From Muricea muricata (lineage: Eukaryota; Cnidaria; Anthozoa; Malacalcyonacea; Plexauridae), in the NCBI GenBank assembly GCA_963855995.1, contig OY979716.1, positions 34,975,094 through 35,039,093 of the forward strand: a stretch of 64,000 bases of DNA, given 5' to 3'. The number at the start of each line of letters is the position of its first letter. The first letter of the stretch is position 1. A program made the translations under genes and the position numbers. This document shows positions 1 to 10,620 of the stretch, piece after piece. The notes under the pieces are model-generated. The model saw only the letters and a list, made by a program, of their open reading frames with translations. It made no database searches and was not told the DNA's origin.

Positions 1-120
1 AACAGAAGCGAGTTAAAACATCACAATGCTGATTGCATTCAAAGCGATCATGAACTAAGCCTTCGCCTTCGAGGCCGAAAAGATTGTGAAGCAAAGTTAT
101 TGATATTGCGGATAATATAA

Positions 121-945
121 TCCCCGAGCCAACGGCGCGAAGCGCCGTGCGAGGGTACTAATCCCGCACGGCTATTTACACCCGGGAAAAGGAAAGCATA
201 GCGAAGTCTGAAGTTCATCAAATATCGCAGGCGCGTGGTTCAAGGGTGGCGGTGAGTGGGTGGTCATCACTGATCTCAAAAATATGGCGGACTATATTGC
301 ACTACAATCTTTCGTATTTTTGCAAAAAGATTTGGCAACTTTCCCAGCCAACGAAGGGTGGTCATTTCTGATCTCAGGAATATGGTGGACTATCAGGAGT
401 AGCAAACACTTAAGGCATCCAAAAAAGCGAGAAATAACACGAAAACGACTGCCACAAGACTCTTGAAGAGAGATTAATTCGGGGAAAATACATAGAAGCG
501 CCAAGAATTGACTATGGCGCGAAACACAAGGCAAGTTTGTTGATAATGCGTATTTATACTTGTGTTTTAATGCTTTTTAAAGGCCGGCGTAGCCGTACTC
601 ATCCAGTCTATTCACTGTTTAAATTCCAGAGTAAGTTTATGTTTTGTAAATGCAAGACTGTCTTCTTATTACTAATGTAATTAATAGGTCGTATTTTATA
701 CGAAATTTAAGCTTACATTAGGCGTAATAACATACTGATGACAAATGTTGTGCCCTTTAAAAAAAATTGTCAATAAAACAAGGATTAAAAACTGATATTT
801 TGTCATTTTGAAAAAATATACAGAAAGAATAACAATTGCCGTGTTGCTATGACAACAGCCTAAGCAAGTACTTTATGTAATTCCGAAAATATAGTTGCAT
901 GCTCTTAGTTAGTGGCGAGGGGTTGCTGCATGCATGTATTTCTAG
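121..945 (-). repeat. Repeat A, copy 1 (about 0.8 kb interspersed repeat)
   Basis: This block reappears in reverse complement at 26781-26810 plus 37789-38579, where a later transposon splits it. Shared landmarks are the CCCCGAGCCAACGGCGC end, the stretch around 610-760 containing AATAGGTCGTATTTTATACG, and the other end at TGCATGCATGTATTTCTA. The two copies diverge immediately outside these limits, so they are the boundaries of a mobile or dispersed sequence. Short open frames inside it match no protein I recognise, so it is probably non-autonomous. Class unknown. Confidence 0.7.
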
Positions 946-1329
946 TAATCCATGAAATGCAAGGAATGGAAAACCCGAGGAATAGCAGCTAAACATGAAG
1001 AGACGTTTCGACCGATTGGACAGAATTGTTGTGGAATTAGTGTCTTAATACAACAGGCGAACTGGAGCACTGAGGTAGACATTTCTTTGTGATTTTTTTC
1101 CAAATTAAATCTCTGATATCTCTGTAAAGAATGTCTATTGACAAATATAAGTAGGGAGAGAGAGGCTCGAAATTGCGTGGGAACACTCGCACTTCGTGCT
1201 CATGTTCCAACGCAGTTTCTTGTTTCTAGCGCGTTCCCCTCGTGTTTTTATAACTATATAGAAACACAAAAAATATTTTTTGTTTCTTAAATATTGCATA
1301 CAAAACGTAGCGCTCGCATCATTTATTTC
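946..1329. other. Stretch without recognised gene
   Basis: AT-rich sequence between repeat A and the SINE. I see no convincing exon, RNA gene or structured repeat. Confidence 0.5.
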
Positions 1330-1502
1330 AGTTTATTTTAGGAAATCGGAGTACCCAGAAAAAACCCACGACTTTCGGCAGTGCGTTAACTACTATACTC
1401 TTTTCACGTGAGGATAGGGTTCAAGCCTACCTTACAGGGGATCGAACTCGGAACCTTAGAGGTGAAAGGCGAGTGGTCTGACAACTACACCATTGACGCC
1501 CC
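1330..1502 (-). repeat. tRNA-derived SINE
   Basis: Read on the minus strand from about 1502, the head has an A-box-like segment (TGGTGTAGTTGTCAGA) and a B-box-like segment (GAGTTCGATCCC) at tRNA-like spacing. A body containing GTGGGTTTTTTCTGGGTACT then GATTTCCT follows, a phrase I associate with SINE bodies of marine invertebrates. This is the layout of a pol III-transcribed SINE. The 3' end is not precisely defined. Confidence 0.6.
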
Positions 1503-2060
1503 AAACTATTACAGTATATCGTATAAAAATTTGCAGGGTGATATATAGTTATATAAAGTAGGCAGATATGAATACCTAAATCTAATTTTTCAAATTAGTA
1601 CTATAACTTTTAGGGAATACTATAACTAAAGGGAAATGAATACTATAACTGAAGGAAAATGAACTCCTAAGCAGATATTCTCTCATTCTTTAAAACAGGA
1701 ATCGTCCTTTTTGTAAAACTTTCCTGAAGTTGTGCATATATTATGAATGCATAAATGAGAAAAAACTCGTCTGACATTTCAACATTTTTCAGGGAAAGAT
1801 TCGCCCCCCCCCCCCTCCCTCGAAATTAGTGGCATCTAGTGATATGAACAGTGAGGAAATTTCCAAGGTCCGCCCCTGCTTAGTATGCTTCAAATGTGTC
1901 AAAAAGTATACATCACCTTGGGTGAGGATGAAAAAAAATGCATAGGCATTGCTGTGTAACAATGATGCGTCTAAACATTTGCGCTTCACAGTTGTTAGAG
2001 TCATTCAAAGAAATTTAACATATTACTCAAGCAAAATCTGCCGAAACAACATTCGAATAC
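1503..2060. other. Stretch without recognised gene
   Basis: AT-rich sequence with a C homopolymer at 1804-1815 and a few short repeats around 1610-1660. No coding exon is recognised. Confidence 0.5.
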
Positions 2061-2254
2061 GAGGGGTTTAATATTCAGCAGGAAAATGTGGGTCTAATGA
2101 ATTGAATTAACTAGATAATTATAAATGCACGGGCTGTATCGACAGGGAAAAAATAAAGGTGCTGTATGTATACAACCCGATACTTCCCTTGCATTTACAA
2201 TTATCTGGTTAATTTATTTCATTAGCCCCGCTCTTCCCTACTGAATAAATCCCT
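2061..2254. mobile_element. Palindromic MITE-like element
   Basis: The two halves are imperfect reverse complements: GAGGGGTTTAATATTCAGCA at the left pairs with the segment ending CTACTGAATAAATCCCTC at the right, and the TCTAATGAATTGAATTAACT region pairs with AGTT/GGTTAATTTATTTCATTAG. No open frame is present. It is a foldback-type non-autonomous element; family unknown. Confidence 0.6.
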
Positions 2255-2447
2255 CCCCGTCCCTTAACACACTAGGGCTAATAACTGATATTTATGTTCT
2301 ATACAGCCTGCGGTACATCAAAGAAAACCGATTCAATCATGGAATAAATGTGCATATATTTTTTACCCTCTACCTCCCTGACTTATAGTAAAGGAGCGTT
2401 TTACCATATGGGAGAAAAAATATATAACAGTCTGTCTGTAGACACTG

Positions 2448-3425
2448 GTACTTACTATTAAGTAATAGGCAATAGGAACCATTTTGGTGTCTAGCAAAAT
2501 AAAATAATATTCTGTGACAACAGTCCCTTTGTACATAATGGGGTAGTCTACATGTAATATGAAATATGACATAGCATGAGGGCGGGCAGGCCAGAGTGAC
2601 TAAATGTAATTAATTTATTTTTGAGTCGGTTTTCTCTGATGTACCGCGGGTTGTATATAGGTTATTTACCTTGAATAAATAATTAGATCAAAGTTGTGGA
2701 AAAATCTCGACGAATCTCGACTTAAATTCTTTAAAGTCAAAAGACTCTGTTAGAAAACCTCTTCAAGAATAAATTACTAAGTTAGTTAAATACCTCGAAA
2801 CTCGGGATGTATGTCATATACAGCCCTCGGACGCTGCGCGTCCTCGGGGGTTGTATATGTCATACATCCCTTCTTCTCGGTATTTAACTCTAACATTTAT
2901 GAAACAGGGAGAGTAAAAAACAATATCCAAAAATGGAAATACTCAAATAGGAAGTAGAAACCGTATTGGTATCATGTAAAAATGGGCAATAATTTGTAAC
3001 AACAGTAGCAATGAGTTAATGAGTAATGAGTAAAGAATAGCTAGACCACATGTAGCATAACACGAAATGCGACGGGACAAGACATATACTGGTCTGTTAT
3101 ACAAAAAAGCTAGTAGGAGATATGTAAAAAGGTTAAAAATTTTAAAAATTCCTCACAGTGTTCGCGATTTGCTTTCGTACAAGGACGAGAGCAAAAGGGG
3201 TAAAGGGGCTTTAAGCGTCTGAATAAATTGCGTGTCTGTGGGTTGTGCGAATGCGTAATTGTGATGTAAAGGATAAGGGTTGGTACGGGATAGTGTGGGT
3301 GTCAGTTAATGATAGTCAGGGATAGGCTTGTTGTAAGTTTTGATGGGCTTCATGTAAGGTAAGCTGTCGTAAATTTTGTTTGAAGATATCAAGTCTGTAC
3401 AAGATCGTAAATATTATAGACATAG
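2448..3425 (+). repeat. Left arm of foldback element
   Basis: This arm is the inverted counterpart of 3737-4616. Matching landmarks include the CATAGCATGAGGGC region at 2570 and the ACGGGACAAGACATATACTG region at 3073, which recur in reverse at 4490 and 4270. The left arm carries an extra block of about 285 bp (2608-2893) absent from the right arm. Confidence 0.75.
2783..2888. repeat. Compact hairpin inside the extra block of the left arm
   Basis: GGGATGTATGTCATATACA and TGTATATGTCATACATCCC pair around a GC-rich loop (CCTCGGACGCTGCGCGTCCT). Outer bases (GTTAAATACC / GGTATTTAAC) extend the pairing. It looks like the palindromic core of a small MITE that inserted into the left foldback arm. 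Confidence 0.65.
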
Positions 3426-3436
3426 TATAATGAAAA

Positions 3437-3580
3437 AAACGTTGTATATAAATAAGATTGACTGTCCTATAAACGTTGTATACGATTGAGATTGATTATT
3501 CTACTATGAACGTTTTATATAAATGAGATCCACCGTTCTATAAACGTTGTATATAAATTAGATTGACTATTCACCAGCAC
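3437..3580 (+). repeat. Tandem repeat of about 36 bp in the foldback loop
   Basis: About four imperfect copies of a unit containing AACGTTGTATATAAATGAGA and GATTGACTATTCTATA lie in the spacer between the two foldback arms. Confidence 0.7.
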
Positions 3581-3736
3581 ATTCTTTACAATATTATACT
3601 GATAAAATTTTCAAGAATAAAGATCTATCTGGCTTGTTCATCACTCAGCGTATTGTCAGTTTTCCCTCCTCGTAGCCTTTCCAATATCCAGCCTGTTGTA
3701 TACAACTTGCACTCGTCTTTTCCCTTCGCGATCATT

Positions 3737-4616
3737 ATACGTCTATCTCTATAATATTTACAACCTTGTACAAACTTAATATCTTGAAACCACATTTACG
3801 ACAGCTTACCTTACATTAAGTCCATCAAAACTTACAACAAACCTATTCCTAACTATCATTAACTGACACCCACACTATCCCGTACCAACTTAAGGCCCCT
3901 CTACCCTTTTTACTCTCGTCCTTGTAAGTAAACACATCACGAACACTGTAAGGAATTTTTAAAATTTTGGTAACCGTAATTGTCATGGCCCAAAATATTG
4001 GCTTGTTTAAAATCAACAACACATTTGGTATGCTTTCTTCTTATTTGATGCATTACTGTTTATTATTTTTTGTCATTTATCTATCTTGTATTTCGTTTCT
4101 CCATCTTTCTAAACACGTGCCAGCCCCCATTCCCCGCTGACGAGTCCACGAAGGACGAAGCGCCGCGTACGGAGATATCTGCTTTACGCACATGAAAATT
4201 CTTCTTTCTTTTTTTCTACTTAACATATCTCCTACAAGCTTTTTTGTATAACAGACCAGACAGTGAGTATATGTCTTGTCCCGTCGCATTTCGCGTTACA
4301 CTACATGTGGTCTAGTTATTCTTTACTCATTACAAACTCATTATTACTGTTGTTACAAACTATTGCCCATTTTGCATGATACCAATACGGTTTCTACTAC
4401 CCATTTGAGTATTTCCATTTCTGGAAATTGTTTTTCACTCTCCCTGTCTCATATATTTACATTTAGTCACTCTAGCTTGACCTGCCCTCATGCTATGTCA
4501 TATTTCATATTCCATGTAGACTACCCCATTATGAACAAAGGGACTGTTGTCACAGAATATTATTTTATTTTGCTAGACACCAATATGGTTCCTATTACCT
4601 ACTACCTATTACTAAA
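3737..4616 (-). repeat. Right arm of foldback element
   Basis: Reverse complement of 2448-3425 without that arm's 285-bp extra block. The uninterrupted form at about 4450 (TTTACATTTAGTCACTCTAG) shows where the block at 2608-2893 was inserted in the other arm. Confidence 0.75.
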
Positions 4617-5081
4617 TACTAGACTGGGATTTTAATGCCTTTAATTAGCTTTTGAAAGAAAACGTTTAACATTCTTAAACCTTTTAACTTTGTTTATAAA
4701 AGCTTATGTGTTTATTGTGATTAGAATTTTATTGTACTTAAGATTGATATATTTTTAAACTTATTGAGTCATATTGATAACAATTCTCAATTCAGATGTA
4801 GTGACCATCCTGTATAAATGTTAGCCTTATAATAAAAAATAATAATATTTAGTATTTGTAAGTACACTGAGCGTTCAAACTAATCTTGGAATTATTTTAC
4901 GTGACTTATCAAGGCGACGTTATCCGTGTCTTTTTTTTACAGATGTTACTACAAGACGATACGGCAGTTTGTTTTGTTCTGTTGTTGATAATCTCAGTGA
5001 AAAATAAGTGAAAGTTTGTAAAGGGAAAAGCACACTGTGCAGATTAATAATGATTATTCGTCACATCTGAAGTGTACTGAC
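4617..5081. other. Intergenic or intronic stretch
   Basis: AT-rich sequence between the foldback element and the SRCR exon. If the minus-strand SRCR gene continues, this is intron or 3' flank. I see no further exon in it. Confidence 0.4.
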
Positions 5082-5399
5082 CTGGTCTACATTCTACACC
5101 GGCATCTTCTGAATGACCGCAGTTGTGTCTATTTATTCCAACATGATCGCAGTCTAAAACATGTGATTCATCACCTTTGCAGTTCACATCATCAAGCAAT
5201 ATTCGGCCACTTCCTTTTCAATAATAAGCCTCGGGTCTTACTTGTTTGGCACCTTGGAATCCCAGAACACGGCAAACGACATCACCATCATGAATATCCC
5301 AAAAATCATCACAGACTGTACGCCAGCCGAACTCACGGTCATAAATCTCGACTCTTCCACTCCTATTGTTGTTTGAGCCACTCAGTCTGAAAGGTACAG
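5082..5399 (-). pseudogene. SRCR (scavenger receptor cysteine-rich) domain exon with an in-frame stop
   Basis: On the minus strand a 318-bp exon is bounded by an acceptor (CATAG) and a donor (CAG|GTCAGT) in phase 1-1, the usual phase of a shuffled extracellular module. The translation has SRCR hallmarks in order: [61 protein letters not shown]. Such domains occur in secreted or membrane receptors that bind microbial or extracellular ligands. A TGA interrupts the frame between EAYY and KGSG, where the family usually has glycine or a similar residue. It is therefore a pseudo-exon, a null allele or a sequence error. The EGF exons upstream on the same strand may belong to the same gene, which is inference. 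Confidence 0.8.
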
Positions 5400-5703
5400 C
5401 TATGAAAAAAATAAATAACTTGATAGCACTCATGTTTATCATATCAAAAAGGTTTCACATGTTCATATATTAAATGACTTCAACTGTGCTGAAATAAGGA
5501 AAATATTGAGGGAGTTAAAATTATTGGTGCAATTATTGGTACCCATGTAATGTTCTATTCTGAAGTCAGAATGCAGTGTACTCGTAGTACTTGCAAAACA
5601 TTTGCTCAGCTATACACTATCAACCGTTTATAAGTTTTCAGAACAATAAAAAACAAAATTTTACACTAAGAATAATATTTAATATTTGACATTATATTAA
5701 GAA

Positions 5704-5708
<5 letters not shown>

Positions 5709-5782
<74 letters not shown>
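5709..5782. repeat. (TA)n microsatellite
   Basis: Uninterrupted alternating TA for about 74 bp. Confidence 0.97.
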
Positions 5783-5784
<2 letters not shown>

Positions 5785-6152
5785 TCATTATCTGTGTTTT
5801 TGTTCTGGTTTATGCAGGAATGAGGTCCTTCGTCGTCACGTGCGTATTGTATTTTCACCTAACTAACCAATAGCAACGTTTTAGGAAATTTAGCCATCCG
5901 CGGCTTGAACAATAGGGTAATTTAAGAATTCCGATTGGTGGATTTAGCGAAAACACAATACACACGTGACGATGAAGAACCATATTTTTGAATAAACGTT
6001 GACCAACATAGATGATGAGTTATATTGTTATTCTGAAGAGTTTCCAAACCATCTACTGTATTAACTATGGTATAAGATTATCCGGATTTTTGTTTTTTCT
6101 TTTTGGCAAGCTTTCAACTTAGTCCTTCCAGTCTTCGTCAGGCAATGCGACA
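5783..6152. other. Stretch without recognised gene
   Basis: Sequence between the TA microsatellite and the Penelope-like inverted dimer. No exon is recognised. Confidence 0.4.
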
Positions 6153-7178
6153 TTGTTTGGTGTAGTGTGCATTTTATATCATTCTTTTTGCGTGTGAACG
6201 GTTAGATTTCCGGTTTGTCAATTGGTTAGTTTTGGATAATGTTGATTGGTTGGTTTTGTTCTGGTTTCTCATTGGCTGTTTGTGATCCTCTGGTTGTGCT
6301 GTGGCGATGTTGGAGTGGCTGGTACGCTATGGGGATGTCAATGTGTCTATTTATTGCGGGATTTTGTAAGCCGTGCCAGCTGTGCTAAATTCTCGTGCTT
6401 CTCTTGTTTTCGCATGATTTAATATTTTTATCTTTTTCCAGTCAAACCTATGGTCGTTTTCGGTGACATGTTTTGCCAGGAGGGATCCTGCGTCTTCTCG
6501 TTTGATGGCGTTCTTATGTTCTGTTATGCGTGATTTGATGGTTTTGATGTTTCGCCGATGTGTACTTTTTCACAATCTTGGCATGGTATCTGGTAATACT
6601 GCGTTTTAATTGTTTGTCCTCATTGTTCGGTTGGTCTTTATGTTTGTTGAAAAGGGATTTGATTTTGTTTGCTGGTTTGTGTGCCACTTTCAAGTTGTAT
6701 TTTTCAAGTATTCTTGCTGCTATTTTAGAAATTTTATTGATGTAGGGTAAGGTTATTTGTCTAAATTCGGGGTTGTTGTTTTCTCCTGTGTTATTGCTTT
6801 GTGTTCGTTGTGGGCGTTAGGATTGTTTGTGGACAGAGTTGATGAAATGCTTTGGGTAGTTGTTCTTTCTGAAGGTTTTATAAAGGTGACTGCGTTCATG
6901 CTTTTTTGCTTCAGCTGTGCTGCAATGTGCGTCTACGCGATTGAGGAGTGTTTTAAGGCAGCTGATGGCTTTGTGAGCGTGGAGTGGTTGCTACTGTAGT
7001 TCAGTATTTGGTCAGCGTGGGTGTTTTTTCGGTGTACTTGTGTTTCCATGGAGCCGTTGTCAGTTCTTGTGAGTTCGATGTCTAAGAATGCAATTTTTCT
7101 TTCCTTTTCCTTTTCCATTGTGAATGTGATGCCTTTTGTGGTGGAGTTTATCGTCTTAAAGAGGTTGTCAATGTATAC
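6153..7178 (-). pseudogene. Penelope-like retroelement, 3' part, minus-strand arm of an inverted dimer
   Basis: Read on the minus strand from 7178, this encodes the segment after the reverse-transcriptase active site (IDNLFKTINSTTKGITFTME, RKIAFLDIELTRTDNGSMET). A later segment has YQIPCQDCEKVHIGETSKT and RITEH, which resembles the GIY-YIG endonuclease domain at the C-terminus of Penelope-like polyproteins. Frameshifts separate the pieces. The whole arm is the reverse complement of 7603-8820, minus the MITE in the other copy. The terminal sequence near 6153 (CATTGTTTGGTGTAGTGTGC) matches the far end at 8820 in reverse. Confidence 0.65.
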
Positions 7179-8820
7179 CCACTCGGCATCCAATACTGTT
7201 AAATTCCTCCAACACATAAAAGAACTCAAAATCGAACCCGATGAAACGATGGTGTCCTTTGACGTCGTATCCCTGTTTACATCTATCCCAACATTAACAG
7301 CAAAACGTATAACAGACGACCTTCTCACAACCAATTTATCTTGGACCGGCAAAACAAATCTAAGCAAATCCGACATACTCGACTTACTAATACCTCTGCC
7401 TATCAACAGAATTCCAGATTGAAGGAAAATTCTATCAACAAACATCAGGTACACCTATATAGCCCCCTCCCCCCTCTCTAGCTTCCTGGCCGAAACCGTT
7501 ATGCAAGACCTAGAACGCCGATCAATAAACAACGATAGAAACAAAAAACTGTGGGATCGCTACGTCGACGCTGTACTTTCTTTCATCAAAACACACCACA
7601 TTGACAACCTCTTTAAGACGATAAACTATACCAGAAACGGCATCACATTCACAATGGAAAAGGAAAAGAAAAGAAAAATTGCATCCTTAGACATCGAACT
7701 CAAAAGAACTGACAACGGCTTCATGGAAACACAAGTACACCGAAAAAACACCCACACTGACCAAATACTGAACTACAATAGCAACCACCCCACACAACAC
7801 AAAGCCAGCTGCCTTAAAACACTCCTCAATCGCGTTGACACGCATTGCAGCACAGCCGAAGCAAAAAAACATGAACTCAGTCACCTCTATAAAACCTTCA
7901 AAAAGAACAAATACCCGAAGCATTTCATCAACTCTGTCCACAAACAATCCCAACGCCCACAACGAACACAAAGCAATAACACAGGAGAAAACAACAACCC
8001 GGAATTTCGATAAATAACCTTACTCTACACAAAATTTTTAAAATAACAGCAAGAATACTTGAAAAATACAACTTGAAAGTGGCACACAAACCAGCAAACA
8101 AAATCAAATCCCTTTTCAACAAACATAAAGACCAACTGAACAATGAGGACAAACAATTAAAATGCAGTATAACAGATACCATGCCAAGATTGTGAAAAAG
8201 TACACATCGGCGAAACATCAAAGACCATCAAATCACGCATAACAGAACATAAGAACGTGATCAAATGAGAAGACGCACGATCCCTCCCGGCAAAACATGC
8301 AGGGCCGTTGCTAAAGCGTTAATTGGGAGGGGGGTGTATATTCATATATTCGTGTTATGCCCGACTAATTTCTTTTGAAATCAACCCTAATGACATCTGA
8401 TTTCAAAAGAAATTAGTTAGTCATAACACGAATATATGAATATACACCCCCTCCCCCAATTAATGCTCTAGCCACGGCCCTGAAAACATGTCACCGAAAA
8501 TGACCATAGGTTTGACTGGAAAAAGATAAAAATATTAAATCATGCGAAAACAAGAGAAGCACGAGAATTTAGCACAGCTGGCACAGCTTACAAAATCCCG
8601 CAATAAATAGACACATTGACATCCCCATAGCGTACCAGCCACTCCAACATCGCCACAGCACAAGCAGAGGATCACAAACAGCCAATGAGAAACCAGAACA
8701 AAACCAACCAATCAACATTACCCGAAACTAACCAATTGACAAACCGGAAATTTAACCGTTCACACGCTCACTTCGCCTACGCAAAAAGAATGATATAAAA
8801 AGCACACTATACCAAACAAT
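7179..8820 (+). pseudogene. Penelope-like retroelement, plus-strand arm with reverse-transcriptase remnants
   Basis: At 7195-7420 the plus strand encodes KFLQHIKELKIEPDETMVSF then DVVSLFTSIP, a reverse-transcriptase palm segment. A frame break follows. At 7501-8013 comes QDLERRSINN, then the active-site region RYVDAVLSFIK, then the same tail as the minus arm. The expected YxDD motif reads YVDA, so a catalytic aspartate is lost. A decayed GIY-YIG-like segment (CEKVHIGETS) follows near 8180. The copy is dead by several breaks. Penelope-type reverse transcriptases are known for copies with terminally repeated or inverted partial units, which fits this arrangement. Confidence 0.65.
8300..8482. 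mobile_element. hAT-type foldback MITE with 8-bp target-site duplication
   Basis: The 183-bp element begins CAGGGCCG and ends CGGCCCTG, and its two halves pair almost completely. It is flanked by identical 8-bp direct repeats AAAACATG (8292-8299 and 8483-8490). Terminal CAGGG and an 8-bp duplication are hAT features. It sits in the Penelope-like copy, so it is younger than that copy. Confidence 0.88.
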
Positions 8821-9428
8821 CCCGGGGTTGTTGAAGTAGCTAACGCGTTTGAAGCGACAACGTGACAAATCAGCTAATAAAAACGGCCAGAGAAACGCAA
8901 GAGTATGAACAAGTAAATTACACTAACAATTAGGGAAAAAAGAAATCAGCGGTGACCCGTGTTATTTGTGTCATAGTCAGCATAAGCAACCACGACAGAA
9001 GTTCTGACTAGTTTATTCCAAAAGATGCAACAAGTGTGGTACAATATAAAATGAATGTAATTCCGAATAAGGAGTGCATATTAATTATACACAAGTTTGA
9101 ATTAAACTGTATATTTCGAATCAAATCAGATTCATCTTCAGCAGAGTTTGCAAGATATGGCGTTATATTTATAAGCGCAATTAATTTAAAATAAGTTAGC
9201 ATGCGCAAAAGCGCGTAAGCAATCAAAAACGTTTTTGGTATGAACAGTTCGCGCAGTTCTTTCGTTCAGCGGAAGTTCATTTAACTAAACAATTGTAGTT
9301 CTCTACTAGCTTTAAGTCCATTATTTCGGTTAGATTTTCTTCTTTTAATATGAAGCGCTTCTTTATACAGCAGTAAATTCCAGTTTTTGGAAAAATCGAA
9401 GACCTTAGTGTTTGAGAGTACAAGATCT
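8821..9428. other. Stretch without recognised gene
   Basis: AT-rich sequence; no exon or clear repeat is recognised. Confidence 0.4.
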
Positions 9429-9669
9429 GGGGCCGGTAGTTCGAAGCCCGTTTAGCGTAAACGGTGGATAAGTCAAAGTTAAAAAACACTCTTACATCAC
9501 TGGTTAAACAGTTAACTTAAATATTTTGAAGTAAATATGTAGTTGTAAGCATAATCATTCTATTAAGGTTCAAAACTTTTAGTTTGGTTGTTCAATGAAT
9601 CTATAAACTTGGTTTCTATTTTGAGCTTAACTACCGTTTAAGCTAAACGGGCTTCGAACAACCGGCCCC
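9429..9669. mobile_element. MITE with 37-bp terminal inverted repeats
   Basis: The left end GGGGCCGGTAGTTCGAAGCC pairs with the right end GGCTTCGAACAACCGGCCCC, and pairing continues through CGTTTAGC(G/T)TAAACGGT. The interior is AT-rich and non-coding. I could not identify a target-site duplication, so the superfamily is open. Confidence 0.75.
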
Positions 9670-9731
9670 TGTTAGTTATGTGTTAGATTGTGACGTTAAC
9701 CTGTGAATGTATGTTTTCGGTATATGGAGAA

Positions 9732-10620
9732 CTAGTTACCGTCTAGTTTAAGATCGAGAAAGTGTGGTGATTCGTCTGAAAATATGTCATAGGCAAACCG
9801 TTTGTTGAGGTCAAAAGAGTGGAATTTGTTCAGGAGGAATTCAATGTCATCATGTTCGATTAATAGCAGTGTGTCATCAACATAGCGGCAATAGAATTTA
9901 ATTATGCCGTAACTGATTAAAGGATTTATTACGAGGCGTTCAAATTCGGTCAGGATAATGTTAGCCATCACTGAACCAAGAGAGCCACCCATGCTAACAC
10001 CATCAATTTTCTCGTAATAGATATCATTGCAGCTGAAGATGGTTTTCTTGTAAGTGTCTCGTATCAGCTTACGTAATGCAGATCTCTTTAATTTCGTTGG
10101 TATTTCTTTCTTATCATAAACGCGCCTTTCGATGATTTGTAGTGTTCTTTCAAGTGGTACATTGGCAAAAAGAGATTCGACATCAGACATAGTTGAATCC
10201 TTGTATGGATCAATTGATTCTATTCGGGATTTTGCATCAAACGTGTCCTTAATGGTGTGCTCGTTAGTTGTTAATGGGCGCAATAACTGACTCAGCAATT
10301 TGCCGATTACGTAGTGGGTTGTTCCAGTTGTATCGATTGTAGGGCGAAATTTAGGTATAATACAAAACAATAGATACTCCGAAGATCGATAATTAGATAA
10401 TATTTATTGTTTTGTATTTTATCAAAATACTCAGTGGTTCCCGTAAATTTAGGTATATGATCTGAGAACAACGTTTCCATCGAGGTTTTATAATCAGAAC
10501 GATACATTATCACAATGCCTTCTCCTTTATTAGGTTTGAGGATGACGTTATCTTCAAGGAGTTGTTTAATACATTTGATTTTGTTGTTGTCAGTTCGAAT
10601 GCGTGGATTGTTGAAGTCAA
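9732..10620 (-). pseudogene. Penelope-like reverse transcriptase fragment
   Basis: The minus strand encodes LLEDNVILKPNKGEGIVIM, then YRSDYKTSMETLFSDH, then after a frameshift near 10,340 KFRPTIDTTGTTHYVIGKLL, DVESLFANVPLERT, DGVSMGGSLGSVMANII, FYCRYVDDTLLLI and SPHFLDLKLDGN. These are the ordered blocks of a Penelope-like reverse transcriptase, with the catalytic YVDD intact near 9880. The fragment lacks the endonuclease end and is cut off at 9732. The frameshift, around the LRSIYCFVLYLNF / FCIIPKFRPT overlap, makes it inactive. It is a different lineage from the copy at 7.2-8.8 kb. Confidence 0.75.

Noticed and set aside
5037..5390. Plus-strand frame over the SRCR exon
   Set aside because: It is a shadow of the minus-strand SRCR exon, which has domain motifs and splice sites.
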